Positions 18,780-27,601 are shown, counted from the first letter of the stretch. The stretch is DNA of 32,338 nt from Sphingopyxis sp. KK2 (GCF_001990265.1 NZ_LYVN01000034.1:1-32338); one strand, 5' to 3'. Translations and numbers: made by a program. The notes: generated from the sequence alone by a model not told the origin.

Positions 18780-19070
18780 TCAGCGTGCGGCCAGCACCGT
18801 GACCGATGCCTTGAGCGGCTCGACGTCCTTGAGCGAGAACTGGACCTGCTGCGATCCGACGGTGCCGCGGACCTGGTGGGTGCCGATGCGCAGCTTGAAC
18901 GGCTTGCCGGTCTTTTCCTCGACGCCGCTGATGACGCGGCGGTCGCCGAGCGTGGAAACGGTGTAGCTGTAGATATTGCCCTCATGCTCGAAGCGGCGGA
19001 CTTCCTCGGCATGCGCCGTGGCGGGAATCAGGCTGAGCAGGGTGAGGGTGGGGAGGATGAACTTTTTCAT
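18780..19070 (-). CDS. Small secreted protein of unknown function
   Basis: The 96-residue protein starts with a clean Sec signal peptide (MKKFILPTLTLLSLIPATAHA, likely cut after residue 21). The mature part of about 75 residues alternates polar and hydrophobic residues in a beta-strand pattern (NIYSYTVSTLGDRRVISGVE, TGKPFKLRIGTH, VQFSLKDVEP) and has no cysteine. It is probably periplasmic. I do not recognise a family. AAGGAC lies about 7 bases before the ATG. It lies upstream of purL on the same strand, with a hairpin between them that may separate the two. Confidence 0.8.
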   Translation of the reverse strand: MKKFILPTLTLLSLIPATAHAEEVRRFEHEGNIYSYTVSTLGDRRVISGVEEKTGKPFKLRIGTHQVRGTVGSQQVQFSLKDVEPLKASVTVLAAR

Positions 19071-19202
19071 GACGCAAGTCCTTGTTGAACGAACAAAACT
19101 TGCCTTTACGCCCCTCTCTTCTTGTGCGGTGCAGCATGATCCAGCTTGCCGTGCCGGGCAATTGCAAAAAACCGAAACGTGATTGCGCGCGGTGGCGCAG
19201 GG

Positions 19203-19616
19203 TCAGGCGCTGCGCGGCAGGAGCGTCAGCACCAGCCAGGCCGCGGCGCCCGCCGACAGCCCCGTCGCGCAGGTGCCCCAGGCGATATCGGCGAGGGTGA
19301 TCTTGGTCGACCAGACCTTCATCGTCGCATGGTTGGTGAGGTCGTAGGTCATGTAGCAGAAGAAGCCGAACAGCGCGCCGTACATGGCCGCCACCTGCCA
19401 CTTGCCCGCCGCGAGCGCGGGCTGGACTGCGAAAATCTGGATACCGAGCATATAGAGCGCATAGAAGATCAGCGCCGGGACGGGGCGCCACCCGTCCATC
19501 ATCAATTCGCCGATCTCGGGCCGATAGAGTTTCGGGCCGACCTTTGTCAGCCAAAGTGCGTCGAGCAGGCCGAAGATCAGCGCGGTAAAGCCGTAACCGG
19601 CGGCGGCTTGCAGCAT
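19203..19616 (-). CDS. DUF2177 family membrane protein
   Basis: The 137-residue protein has about four membrane helices and the DUF2177 pattern: LLDALWLTKVGPKLYRPEIG, ALIFYALYMLGIQIFAVQPAL, GALFGFFCYMTYDLTNHATM and DIAWGTCATGL. The TYDLTN..T signature is characteristic. The function is unknown. Its ATG overlaps by one base the stop of the upstream membrane protein gene (TGATG), so the two are coupled. A T-run (GGTTTTTT on the minus strand, around 19165-19175) follows the stop without a strong stem. Confidence 0.92.
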   Translation of the reverse strand: MLQAAAGYGFTALIFGLLDALWLTKVGPKLYRPEIGELMMDGWRPVPALIFYALYMLGIQIFAVQPALAAGKWQVAAMYGALFGFFCYMTYDLTNHATMKVWSTKITLADIAWGTCATGLSAGAAAWLVLTLLPRSA

Positions 19617-20275
19617 CAGCTACTGGCTCCCATGAGTTGGCGGTTGGTACCCGCCCAGGCGGCGATCGCTGCGAGCAGGGCGTAGGCGAAGAGCATCGTC
19701 GCCGGGATGGCGAGCGAATAAGCGGGTTCCTTTGGACCGAACCAGTCGACGGCCTGCGCAAAGGCGAGCAGGCCGGCGAGAATCCACAGCCGCCGGTTCC
19801 CGGTCGGGGCACGCGTGCGGTGGGCGTAATAGACCAGCGCGGCGCCGATGAAGGCGATCTCGAGCGGCATCGCGATTGCGGGATGGTTCCAGATCCCGAG
19901 TCCGAGCTTCGGTGGTGCGCCGTAAAGCGTGAGATCGGGGATATGGACGGCGAGGTCGACGAACCAGTGCGAGACGACGACGAGCGCCGCGCCGATCGCG
20001 GCGGCCTTTCTTTTCGTCGCGAACCAGACGAGCAGGCCGAAGACCTTGGCCCAGATCAGCGCGCCGAGCAGGCTGTGCGTGTAGGGCATGTGATACAGGT
20101 CCATCGGGTTCATCGCCGTGATGCCGGGGACGATGCGCATCGCCTCGACTCCCGGGATCAGCAAGGCGGCAAAGCCGATGTCGACGAGCTGCGCGGCGAC
20201 GAACAGCGTGCCGAGGCCCGCCGCGTTCGGCCGGGCGGCGGCGACCAGCGCCGGGGCGAAATGGCCGATGAACAT
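19616..20275 (-). CDS. Multi-pass membrane protein, possibly YdjM-like metal-dependent hydrolase
   Basis: The 219-residue protein has about six membrane helices. Conserved-looking polar residues sit in or near the helices: H5 (GHFAPAL), H62 and H67 (YHMPYTHSLLGAL), and SHWFVDLAVHIPDL with H103, D107 and H111. This pattern recalls the LexA-regulated inner-membrane hydrolase family (YdjM), where H/D residues may bind metal, but the match is by eye and the protein may belong to another family. It heads a two-gene minus-strand unit with the DUF2177 protein and diverges from xseB with an 83-base shared upstream region containing the palindrome TCCCGCGCGGGA (20289-20300). Confidence 0.8.
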   Translation of the reverse strand: MFIGHFAPALVAAARPNAAGLGTLFVAAQLVDIGFAALLIPGVEAMRIVPGITAMNPMDLYHMPYTHSLLGALIWAKVFGLLVWFATKRKAAAIGAALVVVSHWFVDLAVHIPDLTLYGAPPKLGLGIWNHPAIAMPLEIAFIGAALVYYAHRTRAPTGNRRLWILAGLLAFAQAVDWFGPKEPAYSLAIPATMLFAYALLAAIAAWAGTNRQLMGASS

Positions 20276-20358
20276 GGGGTGAGCCTAGTCCCGCGCGGGA
20301 TGGCGTCAAGCTCGACCGCACTTGACCATGGGGGTCCGAAAAGGCCAAAGCAGGGGGC

Positions 20359-20622
20359 ATGACGGATACCCCCAATTCCCAAGGCGACACCGCAATTTCC
20401 GCGCTGTCCTTCGAAGCCGCGATGGGCGAGCTCGAAACGATCGTGCGGCGACTCGAAAGCGGCGACGTCAGCCTCGAGGAATCGGTGGCGCTCTACGAGC
20501 GTGGTCACGCGCTGCGCGGCCATTGCGAAGCGCGGCTCGCCGCGGCGCAGGCGCGTATCGAGCAGGTGAGCCTCGGCGCGGATGGCCGGCCGGCGGGAAC
20601 CACGCCGTTCGGCGAAGGCTGA
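20359..20622 (+). CDS. xseB: Exodeoxyribonuclease VII small subunit
   Basis: The 87-residue protein is XseB, the small helical subunit that coats the large subunit XseA in exonuclease VII, which degrades single-stranded DNA. The signature is [19 protein letters not shown] ... [22 protein letters not shown], followed by a short tail. Length is normal. GCAGGGGGC precedes the ATG. ispA begins 5 bases after the stop; xseB-ispA adjacency is common across Proteobacteria. xseA is not in the window. Confidence 0.96.
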   Translation: MTDTPNSQGDTAISALSFEAAMGELETIVRRLESGDVSLEESVALYERGHALRGHCEARLAAAQARIEQVSLGADGRPAGTTPFGEG

Positions 20623-20627
20623 GCCGC

Positions 20628-21548
20628 GTGGCGGTCGCCGAGGGAGAGGTGGACGCGGGCAGCCGCCTGCTCGCCGAGACGCAGGCCGACGTCGTCGACG
20701 CAACCGATCGCCTGTTCGACCAGTTGCTGTCGGTCCCCGCCGACCCGCGCGACCGGTTGTACGAGGCGATGCGCCACGCTGCGATCGGCGGCGGCAAGCG
20801 CCTGCGCCCGTTGCTCGTTCGCGCGGCGGGCGACCTCTATCATGTCGATCGGACCCTTTCGCTACGCGTCGGCGCGGCGGTCGAGGCGATGCACGTCTAT
20901 TCGCTGATCCATGACGATCTGCCCTGCATGGACGATGACGATCTGCGCCGCGGCAAGCCGACGGTGCATAAGGCGTTCGACGAGGCAACCGCGGTGCTGG
21001 CGGGTGATTCGCTTCATGCGCTGGCGTTCGAATGGCTCGTCGATCCGGCAACACATGCCGACCCCTTCGTGCGCAGCGAGCTGATCCGCGAACTGGCGCG
21101 CGCCGCCGGGCCCGCGGGCATGGCGGGCGGGCAGATGATGGACCTCGCCGCCGAGACCGCGCAGTTCGACCTGCCGACGGTAACGCGGCTGCAGCAGCTC
21201 AAGACCGGCGCGCTGATCGCCTTTTCGGTCGAGGCGGGCGCGATCCTCGCGCGCATCCCGGCCGAGGGGCGCGTGCCGCTGCGCGGCTATGCGCGCGATA
21301 TCGGGCTCGCCTTCCAGATCGCCGACGACATCATGGACGTCGAGGGCGACGAGCAACTCGCCGGCAAGGCGCTGCATAAGGATGAAGCGGCGGGCAAGGC
21401 GACCTTCGTCACGCTGATGGGGCTCGACCGCGCGCGCGAACAGGCGGTGGCGCTGGTCGATCAGGCGATCGGCCACCTCGCAGGTTTCGGGGAGGAGGCG
21501 ACGCTGCTGCGCGCGATCGCCCGCTATATCGTGGAAAGGGATCGCTGA
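20628..21548 (+). CDS. ispA: Farnesyl/geranyl diphosphate synthase (polyprenyl synthetase)
   Basis: From the GTG at 20628 the protein has 306 residues. Both aspartate-rich motifs of short-chain prenyl synthases are present: DDLPCMD (96-102) and DDIMD (233-237), along with GGGKRLRPLL (54-63) and GMAGGQMMDLAAE. This enzyme condenses IPP with DMAPP/GPP to make farnesyl diphosphate for quinones, carotenoids and undecaprenyl carriers. The start is not certain: GTG 20628 lies 5 bases after the xseB stop, and GTG 20649 is an alternative. dxs, the frequent third gene of the cluster, is not here; coaD follows with a one-base overlap (TGATG). Confidence 0.95.
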   Translation: MAVAEGEVDAGSRLLAETQADVVDATDRLFDQLLSVPADPRDRLYEAMRHAAIGGGKRLRPLLVRAAGDLYHVDRTLSLRVGAAVEAMHVYSLIHDDLPCMDDDDLRRGKPTVHKAFDEATAVLAGDSLHALAFEWLVDPATHADPFVRSELIRELARAAGPAGMAGGQMMDLAAETAQFDLPTVTRLQQLKTGALIAFSVEAGAILARIPAEGRVPLRGYARDIGLAFQIADDIMDVEGDEQLAGKALHKDEAAGKATFVTLMGLDRAREQAVALVDQAIGHLAGFGEEATLLRAIARYIVERDR

Positions 21549-22054
21549 TGCGCGTGGGGGTTTATCCGGGGACGTTCGATCCGATCACCTTGGGGCATAT
21601 GGACATCATCCGGCGCGGTGCGAAGCTGGTCGATCGGCTGGTCATCGGCGTGACGACCAACATCACCAAATCGCCGCTGTTCGACGACGAGGAGCGCATC
21701 GAGATGGTCCGCCGTGAGGTGACGAGCATCGGCGGCGACATCCGCGTCGTCGGTTTCAACTCGCTGCTGATGGACTTCGCCGAGCGCGAGGGCGCGAGCG
21801 TTATCGTGCGCGGGCTGCGCGCAGTCGCCGACTTCGAATATGAATATCAGATGGCGGGCATGAATCAGCAATTGAACGACCGGATCGAGACGGTGTTCCT
21901 GATGGCCGACGTCGGCTTGCAGCCGATCGCGTCGCGGCTGGTCAAGGAAATCGCGATCTTCGGCGGCGACATCCACAAGTTCGTCACCCCCGCCGTGAAG
22001 GACGCCGTGACGGGGCGCATCGCCGAACGCGGATTGCGCCAGGGCGACGCCTGA
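21548..22054 (+). CDS. coaD: Phosphopantetheine adenylyltransferase
   Basis: The 168-residue protein is CoaD, which adenylates 4'-phosphopantetheine to dephospho-CoA, the penultimate CoA step. Family segments are VGVYPGTFDPITLGHMDII (nucleotidyltransferase TxGH motif), VIVRGLRAVADFEYEYQMAGMN, and KEIAIFGGDIHKFV. Length is typical. The start overlaps the ispA stop by one base. With panB elsewhere in the window it gives two steps of the pantothenate/CoA route, though they are far apart and not in one operon. Confidence 0.98.
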   Translation: MRVGVYPGTFDPITLGHMDIIRRGAKLVDRLVIGVTTNITKSPLFDDEERIEMVRREVTSIGGDIRVVGFNSLLMDFAEREGASVIVRGLRAVADFEYEYQMAGMNQQLNDRIETVFLMADVGLQPIASRLVKEIAIFGGDIHKFVTPAVKDAVTGRIAERGLRQGDA

Positions 22055-22141
22055 TCGCGATCATTGAGCGTTCAGCTTTTTCCCGCTAGGGCCGCGCCAG
22101 ACGGGGCGCATAGAGCATTTCATCACAAAGGCCGATCCAGC

Positions 22142-22867
22142 ATGACATTCACCTTCCGCCCCTTGATCCTGACGGCGATGGCGCTCGGCCTTGCGGCTCC
22201 GCTCGCGGCGCAGGAAACGCCCCCGGCGGAGGCGCCCGCGACTGCACCGGCTACCGGCGAAACGACGGTGGCCCCCGCGGTGCCGGCGATGACGCCCGAC
22301 CAGTATATCAACAACCCCGAATATATGCTCAACATCGACCTTTCGACCGGCGGTCGGATCGTCGTGCAGCTCTATCCGAACGTCGCGCCGAACCATGTCG
22401 AACGGCTGAAGCAGCTGGCGCGCGCGGGCTTTTACGACGGGGTAAAATTCCACCGCGTGATCGACGGCTTCATGGCGCAGACGGGCGATCCGACCGCGAC
22501 CGGGCAGGGTGGATCGCAGCTCCCCGACCTCAAGGCCGAATTCAATCCGACGCCGCATTTGCGCGGGACGCTGTCGATGGCGCGCGCCGAGAGCGAAGAC
22601 AGCGCGAACAGCCAGTTCTTCATCATGCTCCAGCCGCGCTTCAGCCTCGACCGCCGCTACACCGCGTTCGGCCGCGTGATTTCGGGCATGCAATATGTCG
22701 ACGCGATCCATAAGGGCGAACCGCCCGAAGTGATGTCGCGCATGGTCCAGGTTTCGGTCGCCGCCGACAACAAGCCGATGCCGCCCGCGTCGATGCTGAC
22801 CGACACGGTACCCGCGCCCGCCGCGGCGCCGATCACCGCCGACCAGCTCAACGCGCCGATCCAGTAA
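22142..22867 (+). CDS. Periplasmic cyclophilin-type peptidyl-prolyl isomerase
   Basis: The 241-residue protein has a Sec signal peptide (cut near residue 23, AAPLAA/QE) and an Ala/Pro/Thr-rich linker. A cyclophilin domain follows: [39 protein letters not shown] and [15 protein letters not shown]. The catalytic FHRVI arginine and the QFFI segment are present. Its role is proline isomerisation during folding of exported proteins. A second low-complexity Pro/Ala tail ends the protein. queA begins 13 bases after the stop, and the order coaD-cyclophilin-queA fits one transcription unit. ATG 22142 is chosen because it starts the signal peptide. Confidence 0.94.
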   Translation: MTFTFRPLILTAMALGLAAPLAAQETPPAEAPATAPATGETTVAPAVPAMTPDQYINNPEYMLNIDLSTGGRIVVQLYPNVAPNHVERLKQLARAGFYDGVKFHRVIDGFMAQTGDPTATGQGGSQLPDLKAEFNPTPHLRGTLSMARAESEDSANSQFFIMLQPRFSLDRRYTAFGRVISGMQYVDAIHKGEPPEVMSRMVQVSVAADNKPMPPASMLTDTVPAPAAAPITADQLNAPIQ

Positions 22868-22880
22868 GGAGAGGCGCGCG

Positions 22881-23936
22881 ATGCGCGTCGACGCCTTCGA
22901 CTTCGACCTTCCCAACGCGCGCATCGCGCTGCGTCCGTCGCGTCCGCGCGACGCGGCGCGGATGCTCGTGGTCGAGCGCGGCGCGATGGCCGATCGCGGT
23001 GTCCGCGACCTGCCGTCGCTGCTGCGCGCGGGCGACTGCCTGGTGTTCAACGACACCCGCGTCATCCCCGCACAGCTCGAAGGGCGGCGCGGCGTTCGAC
23101 AAGATGACGCGCAGAGCGCGTCGGGGGCCAGGATCGGCGCCACCCTGCACAAGCGTATCGACCTGCGCCGCTGGCAGGCCTTCATCCGCAACGCCAAAAG
23201 GCTGCGCGTCGGCGAAACGGTGGAATTTGCATCGGGCGTGACCGCGCTCGCCGAGGAGCGGCTCGCCGACGGCAGCTTCATCCTCGCCTTCGGCGGCGAC
23301 GAACCCGTCGAACTGCTGCTCGAGCGGGCGGGCACCATGCCGTTGCCGCCCTATATCGCGGGCAAGCGCCCGACCGACGAGGCCGATCGCAGCGATTACC
23401 AGACGATGTTCGCACGCGAGGACGGCGCCGTCGCGGCCCCGACCGCGGCGCTGCATTTCACCCCCGATCTGCTCGCTGCGCTCGATGCGGCGGGGGTGAA
23501 GCGCGAGACGCTGACGCTGCATGTCGGCGCGGGGACCTTCCTGCCGGTCAAGGCCGACGACACCGACGACCATGTCATGCACGCCGAATGGGGCCGCATC
23601 GACGCCGACACCGCCGTGCGGCTCAATGCGGTGCGCGCGAGCGGCGGGCGGATCATCGCGGTCGGCACCACCAGCCTGCGCCTGCTCGAAAGCGCAGCGC
23701 GCGAAGACAATATCATCGCGCCCTTCGCTGGCGACACGTCGATCTTCATCACCCCCGGCTACCGCTTTCGCGCGATCGACGGCTTGATGACCAATTTCCA
23801 TCTGCCCAAATCGACCCTCTTCATGCTGGTCAGCGCGCTGATGGGGCTGGAGACGATGCAGGCGGCCTATGCGCATGCGATCGAAAGCGAATATCGCTTT
23901 TACAGCTATGGCGACGCGAGCCTGTTGCTCCCCTGA
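22881..23936 (+). CDS. queA: S-adenosylmethionine:tRNA ribosyltransferase-isomerase QueA
   Basis: The 351-residue protein is QueA, which adds the epoxycyclopentane ring from SAM to 7-aminomethyl-7-deazaguanine in tRNA to form epoxyqueuosine. Family marks are [86 protein letters not shown] and [25 protein letters not shown] precedes the ATG. tgt, the earlier step of the pathway, lies 3.7 kb downstream on the same strand, with three unrelated genes between them. A short non-conserved insert follows EGRR (residues about 70-82). Confidence 0.98.
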   Translation: MRVDAFDFDLPNARIALRPSRPRDAARMLVVERGAMADRGVRDLPSLLRAGDCLVFNDTRVIPAQLEGRRGVRQDDAQSASGARIGATLHKRIDLRRWQAFIRNAKRLRVGETVEFASGVTALAEERLADGSFILAFGGDEPVELLLERAGTMPLPPYIAGKRPTDEADRSDYQTMFAREDGAVAAPTAALHFTPDLLAALDAAGVKRETLTLHVGAGTFLPVKADDTDDHVMHAEWGRIDADTAVRLNAVRASGGRIIAVGTTSLRLLESAAREDNIIAPFAGDTSIFITPGYRFRAIDGLMTNFHLPKSTLFMLVSALMGLETMQAAYAHAIESEYRFYSYGDASLLLP

Positions 23937-24018
23937 TCTGACGACGCGTCATTTACGGATTGGCAAGGGATTTCAGGCAAATGCTTTCCTCAGGTGGGGA
24001 CCAGCATGATGACGCAAC

Positions 24019-26205
24019 ATGGGTAAGCCGGCACTGCATCCGGACGACCAGGGGAAACAGGCAGTGCCAGACGGCGGTGGGCGTGGATTTTTGGGCAAGT
24101 TCGGCGCGCGTGCAGCGACGCCGCGTCCCGAAGTCGCCCCCAGCATCCACACCAAGGAAGCGCTGCTGCTGCTCCGCAATTATGAGGAAAGCGAGCAGGG
24201 CTGGTTCTGGTCGACCGATGCCGACGGCCGCATCACCTATATCACCCAATATGTCGCCGAGCAGATGGGGCGCACCGCCTCCGGCCTGCTCGGCGCCAGC
24301 TTCAGCGAACTGTTCCTGCCCGTCGACAGCCATGGCGAACGCCAGCGCACCCTGCCTTTCCTGCTCACCAAACAATCGAAGTTCGACGAACTGCCGCTGC
24401 GCTGCGCCTTCGAGGGCGACCAGCGCTGGTGGGCGGTGTCGGGCCGCCCGCATTTCGACGGCGGCGGCCGGTTCACCGGCTATCGCGGCAGCGGCATGGA
24501 TATCACCGAGCAGCGCCGCTCGGCCGAGGACGCCTCGCGCCTCGCGATGTATGATTCGCTGACCGGGCTCGCCAACCGCTTCAACATTTCGAAAAAGCTC
24601 GACTCGACGCTCGCCGCTTTCTCGCAGCAGCAGCGTTCGTGCGCGATCATGCTGCTCGACCTCGACCGCTTCAAGCAGGTCAACGACACGCTCGGCCATC
24701 CCGCCGGCGACGCGCTGCTCAAGCAGGTCGCCGAACGGCTGCTCAAGATCGTCGGCGACAAGGAAATGGTCAGCCGTCTCGGCGGCGACGAATTCCAGAT
24801 CATCCTGCCCGACCTCGAAGACCGCGGCAAATTGGGCGACATGGCGAGCGACATCATCGCCAGCCTGTCGCAGCCCTATTCGGTCGAGGGCAGCCGCTGC
24901 ATCATCGGCGCGTCGGTCGGGGTCGCGATCAGCCCCTTCGACGGCGACAACAGCGACAACCTCGTCCGCAATGCCGACCTCGCGCTCTATGCCGCCAAGG
25001 GCAATGGCCGCGGCCGCTTCGCCTTCTATTCGAGCGACCTGCACCAGGCGGCCGAGGATCGCCGCGCGCTCGAAGAGGATCTGCGCGATGCGCTGGCGCG
25101 CGGCGAGATGGAGCTGTCGTACCAGCCGATCGTCAACGCCAAGACCAACACCGTCACCGGCATGGAAGCGCTGATCCGCTGGACCCATCCCGAGCGCGGT
25201 CCGATCTCGCCCGCGCTGTTCATCCCGATCGCCGAGGAAGCCAATCTGATCTGGGCGCTCGGCGAATGGGTGCTGCGCAAGGCGTGCGACGATGCGTCGC
25301 GCTGGCCCGGCGCGATGCGCGTCGCGGTCAATGTGTCGCCGATCCAGTTCGCCAACGCCGAGCTGCCCAAGATCGTCACCCACGCGCTCGCCGCCAGCGG
25401 GCTGCCCCCCGAACAGCTCGAACTCGAAATCACCGAAAGCGTATTCCTCGGCGATTCGGCCGAGACGAGCCAGATGTTCAAGGCGCTGAAGGGCATCGGC
25501 GTGCGCCTCGCGCTCGACGATTTCGGCACCGGCTATTCGTCGCTCGGCTATCTGCAGTCGGCGCCGTTCGACAAGATCAAGATCGACCAGAGCTTCGTGC
25601 GCGGGGCGACCGAGGAAGGGTCGCGCAACTGTGCGATCATCGCCGCGATCGTCGCGCTCGCCGAGGCGCTCGAAATGGAAACGACGGCCGAAGGGATCGA
25701 ATCGCTCGACCAGCTCGACCTGATCCGCAAGCTCAACGTCAGCCATGTGCAGGGCTATGTGTACAGCAAGCCCGTGTCGAACGACGAACTGCTGGGCCAT
25801 GCCGAATCGGGCAACTGGACGATCATGCCTGCGGGTCCGGCGCGCCAGCGCAACGACCGCTTCCAGATGTTCCGCAAGGTCGGCGCCATCCACGACAATT
25901 ACCGCTACACCGTCGTGATGCGCAACCTGTCGGCGACGGGCGCCTTCATCGAAGGCATCATGGACGTTCCGACCGGCACCCAGTTCGTGATCGATTTCGG
26001 CGAAGGCCAGCTGGTGACCGCGACCGTGCGCCGGTCGAAGACGCACCAGCAGGGCATCGAGTTCGAAACCTCGATGGTCAGCGACGGCAACGGCGGGCTG
26101 TGCACGCGCCACCGCGTCTCGCCCTATCTGATCGCCGCCGCGGCGCAGCAGGCGGGTCTGTCGTTGCCGATGTTCACGACGACGAGCGACTGGTCGGGCA
26201 AATAG
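24019..26205 (+). CDS. PAS-GGDEF-EAL-PilZ cyclic-di-GMP protein
   Basis: The 728-residue protein has a PAS-like sensor (about 55-165, ending DITEQRR), a GGDEF domain with intact GGDEF (255-259), an EAL domain (GMEALIRW, E383) and a C-terminal PilZ-like domain (about 610-700, with NLSATG at 636-641). The EAL metal and catalytic residues look complete (NVS, EITES, DDFGTGYSS, KIDQSF, AEGIE, QGY). No RxxD inhibitory site precedes GGDEF, and a strict PilZ RxxxR is not visible. It may therefore synthesise and/or degrade c-di-GMP. There is no membrane segment, so it is cytosolic. The start is uncertain: ATG 24019 lacks a ribosome site at normal spacing, and GTG 24064 with AGGGGA upstream is a good alternative. 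Confidence 0.95.
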   Translation: MGKPALHPDDQGKQAVPDGGGRGFLGKFGARAATPRPEVAPSIHTKEALLLLRNYEESEQGWFWSTDADGRITYITQYVAEQMGRTASGLLGASFSELFLPVDSHGERQRTLPFLLTKQSKFDELPLRCAFEGDQRWWAVSGRPHFDGGGRFTGYRGSGMDITEQRRSAEDASRLAMYDSLTGLANRFNISKKLDSTLAAFSQQQRSCAIMLLDLDRFKQVNDTLGHPAGDALLKQVAERLLKIVGDKEMVSRLGGDEFQIILPDLEDRGKLGDMASDIIASLSQPYSVEGSRCIIGASVGVAISPFDGDNSDNLVRNADLALYAAKGNGRGRFAFYSSDLHQAAEDRRALEEDLRDALARGEMELSYQPIVNAKTNTVTGMEALIRWTHPERGPISPALFIPIAEEANLIWALGEWVLRKACDDASRWPGAMRVAVNVSPIQFANAELPKIVTHALAASGLPPEQLELEITESVFLGDSAETSQMFKALKGIGVRLALDDFGTGYSSLGYLQSAPFDKIKIDQSFVRGATEEGSRNCAIIAAIVALAEALEMETTAEGIESLDQLDLIRKLNVSHVQGYVYSKPVSNDELLGHAESGNWTIMPAGPARQRNDRFQMFRKVGAIHDNYRYTVVMRNLSATGAFIEGIMDVPTGTQFVIDFGEGQLVTATVRRSKTHQQGIEFETSMVSDGNGGLCTRHRVSPYLIAAAAQQAGLSLPMFTTTSDWSGK

Positions 26206-26270
26206 GACGCCGCGTGCCGGCGCATTTCTCCATCTAGCGCTTAGCCCGACATGGTGCCACAAGCTGCGGC

Positions 26271-27041
26271 ATGACCGACCGCCGACTTATCAAGAGCTTC
26301 GCTGCGCTGGGCTTCGCATGGGCGATGCTGACCGCCGCGACCGCCCCCGCATCGACCGCCGACCAGATCGCCGACCTGCTCGACGCTGGCAAACCGATCG
26401 AGGCCTTTGCGCTGGCGCAGGAAAAGGCGGGCGAGGGCGATCCCGAGGCGCAGTTCGCGCTCGGCTGGTTCTATGACAGCGGCCAGAATATCACCGCCGA
26501 CAAGGCGAAGGCGGTCGCGCAATATCGCAAATGCGCCGACAAGGGGCTGAGCCAGTGCCAGTGGCGTCTGGGCGTGATGCTCGACACCGGTGAGGGCGTC
26601 ACGGCCGATCCCGCGGCGGCGTTCGGATGGATTTCCAAGGCGGCGGCGAAGAACAACCCGGCGGCGCAGGCGAGCCTTGCGGTGCTCTATGCCACGGGTC
26701 GCGGTACCGCGGTCGACTATGCCAAGGCGCTCGATCTCTACAAGTCGGCGGCGAAGGGCGGCGAGGCGCATGGCTTCTATGGCGTCGGGGTGATGTATCT
26801 CGACGGCCAGGGGGTGGCGAAGGACGGCGAAGAGGCGGCGGCGTGGTTCTCGGTAGGCGCGGCCGTCGGCGACGAGCAGGCCAAGGCGGTGACCGAGATG
26901 CTGCTCAAGGATCAGAAGACCGACCTGCTCGACCGCGTCGCGGCGCGGGCGACGGCGATCTATTCGGACTATGTCGGGCCGGTCCAAATGCCGCCGAAAC
27001 CTGCGGCGGAGACCCCGGCCGAGGCGCCCAAGGCGCCCTGA
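26271..27041 (+). CDS. Secreted Sel1-repeat protein
   Basis: The 256-residue protein begins with a signal-like segment (cut near residue 28, APAS/TADQ). Four or so Sel1-like repeats follow: AQFALGWFYDSGQN, CQWRLGVMLDTGEGV, AQASLAVLYATGRGT and GFYGVGVMYLDGQGV, each followed by A.A..WY-type helices. Sel1 repeats are alpha/alpha solenoids that mediate protein contacts. The C-terminus is a Pro/Ala tail. It lies between the c-di-GMP protein and the hemerythrin gene on the same strand. No direct functional link is visible, and a periplasmic scaffold role is a guess from the fold. Confidence 0.88.
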   Translation: MTDRRLIKSFAALGFAWAMLTAATAPASTADQIADLLDAGKPIEAFALAQEKAGEGDPEAQFALGWFYDSGQNITADKAKAVAQYRKCADKGLSQCQWRLGVMLDTGEGVTADPAAAFGWISKAAAKNNPAAQASLAVLYATGRGTAVDYAKALDLYKSAAKGGEAHGFYGVGVMYLDGQGVAKDGEEAAAWFSVGAAVGDEQAKAVTEMLLKDQKTDLLDRVAARATAIYSDYVGPVQMPPKPAAETPAEAPKAP

Positions 27042-27054
27042 GCGGCTGGGCTGC

Positions 27055-27081
27055 GGAACCGCATCGCCGCTGATCCGTTTT
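27055..27081 (+). promoter_or_regulatory. Candidate EcfG general-stress promoter of the hemerythrin gene
   Basis: GGAAC (27055-27059), 16 bases, then CGTTTT (27076-27081) exactly matches the alphaproteobacterial EcfG/SigT consensus GGAAC-N16/17-CGTT. The hemerythrin ATG at 27113 lies about 31 bases after the -10, with GGAGA (27102-27106) between. It sits just after the stop of the Sel1 gene. The nearby nepR/phyR genes encode the regulators of this sigma factor. Confidence 0.7.
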
Positions 27082-27112
27082 CCGTTCGACTGTCATCGAA
27101 TGGAGACGCACC

Positions 27113-27601
27113 ATGGCGGAAGCCAAGATTTTCGACCGGCTGAAGGCCGACCATGACCGGCATCGCGACCTGCTCGATCGCATCGACGCGACGCAGGGCG
27201 ACAGCGACGAGCGCGAACAATTGTTCGAGGCGTTCCGCGTCGAAGTGACCGCGCACGCGGCCTCGGAAGAAATGTCGCTCTATGCGACGATGCTCGGCAA
27301 GCCCGACCTGCGCGACGAGGCGCAGCACAGCGTCGCCGAGCACAAGGAAATCGACGACCTGCTCACCGAGCTCTACGAGATGGACTTCGCTTCGACCGGC
27401 TGGCTGACGCGGTTCCGCACCATGAAGCATCGCTACCTCCACCATATCGACGAGGAAGAGGAGGAGATGTTCCCCGAGGCCGAGGAAGGGCTGAGCGCGG
27501 CGAAGAAGAAGGAACTGATCGCCATTTTCGAAAAGGAAAAGCCGAAGGAAAAGGCCAAGGCGGCGGCCGAGGAACCGTCGAGCGAGGACGAGAAGGAATA
27601 G
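27113..27601 (+). CDS. Hemerythrin HHE-domain protein
   Basis: The 162-residue four-helix-bundle protein carries the hemerythrin-like His/Glu set: DHDRH (H14, H17), H48 with E52/E53 (TAHAASEEM), H77 (AEHKE), and H106...H110/H111 with acidic E115 (KHRYLHHIDEEEEE). These residues can bind a di-iron centre for oxygen or nitric-oxide/peroxide handling. The C-terminal 30 residues are a Lys/Glu/Ala-rich low-complexity tail. A perfect EcfG-type promoter lies directly upstream, so expression in general stress is likely. Cytoplasmic, with no signal. The ligand is not predictable from sequence. Confidence 0.92.
   Translation: MAEAKIFDRLKADHDRHRDLLDRIDATQGDSDEREQLFEAFRVEVTAHAASEEMSLYATMLGKPDLRDEAQHSVAEHKEIDDLLTELYEMDFASTGWLTRFRTMKHRYLHHIDEEEEEMFPEAEEGLSAAKKKELIAIFEKEKPKEKAKAAAEEPSSEDEKE

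Noticed and set aside
23953..26262. A 769-residue minus-strand frame opposite the GGDEF/EAL gene
   Set aside because: It is antisense to a gene with intact catalytic motifs and contains no domain of its own.
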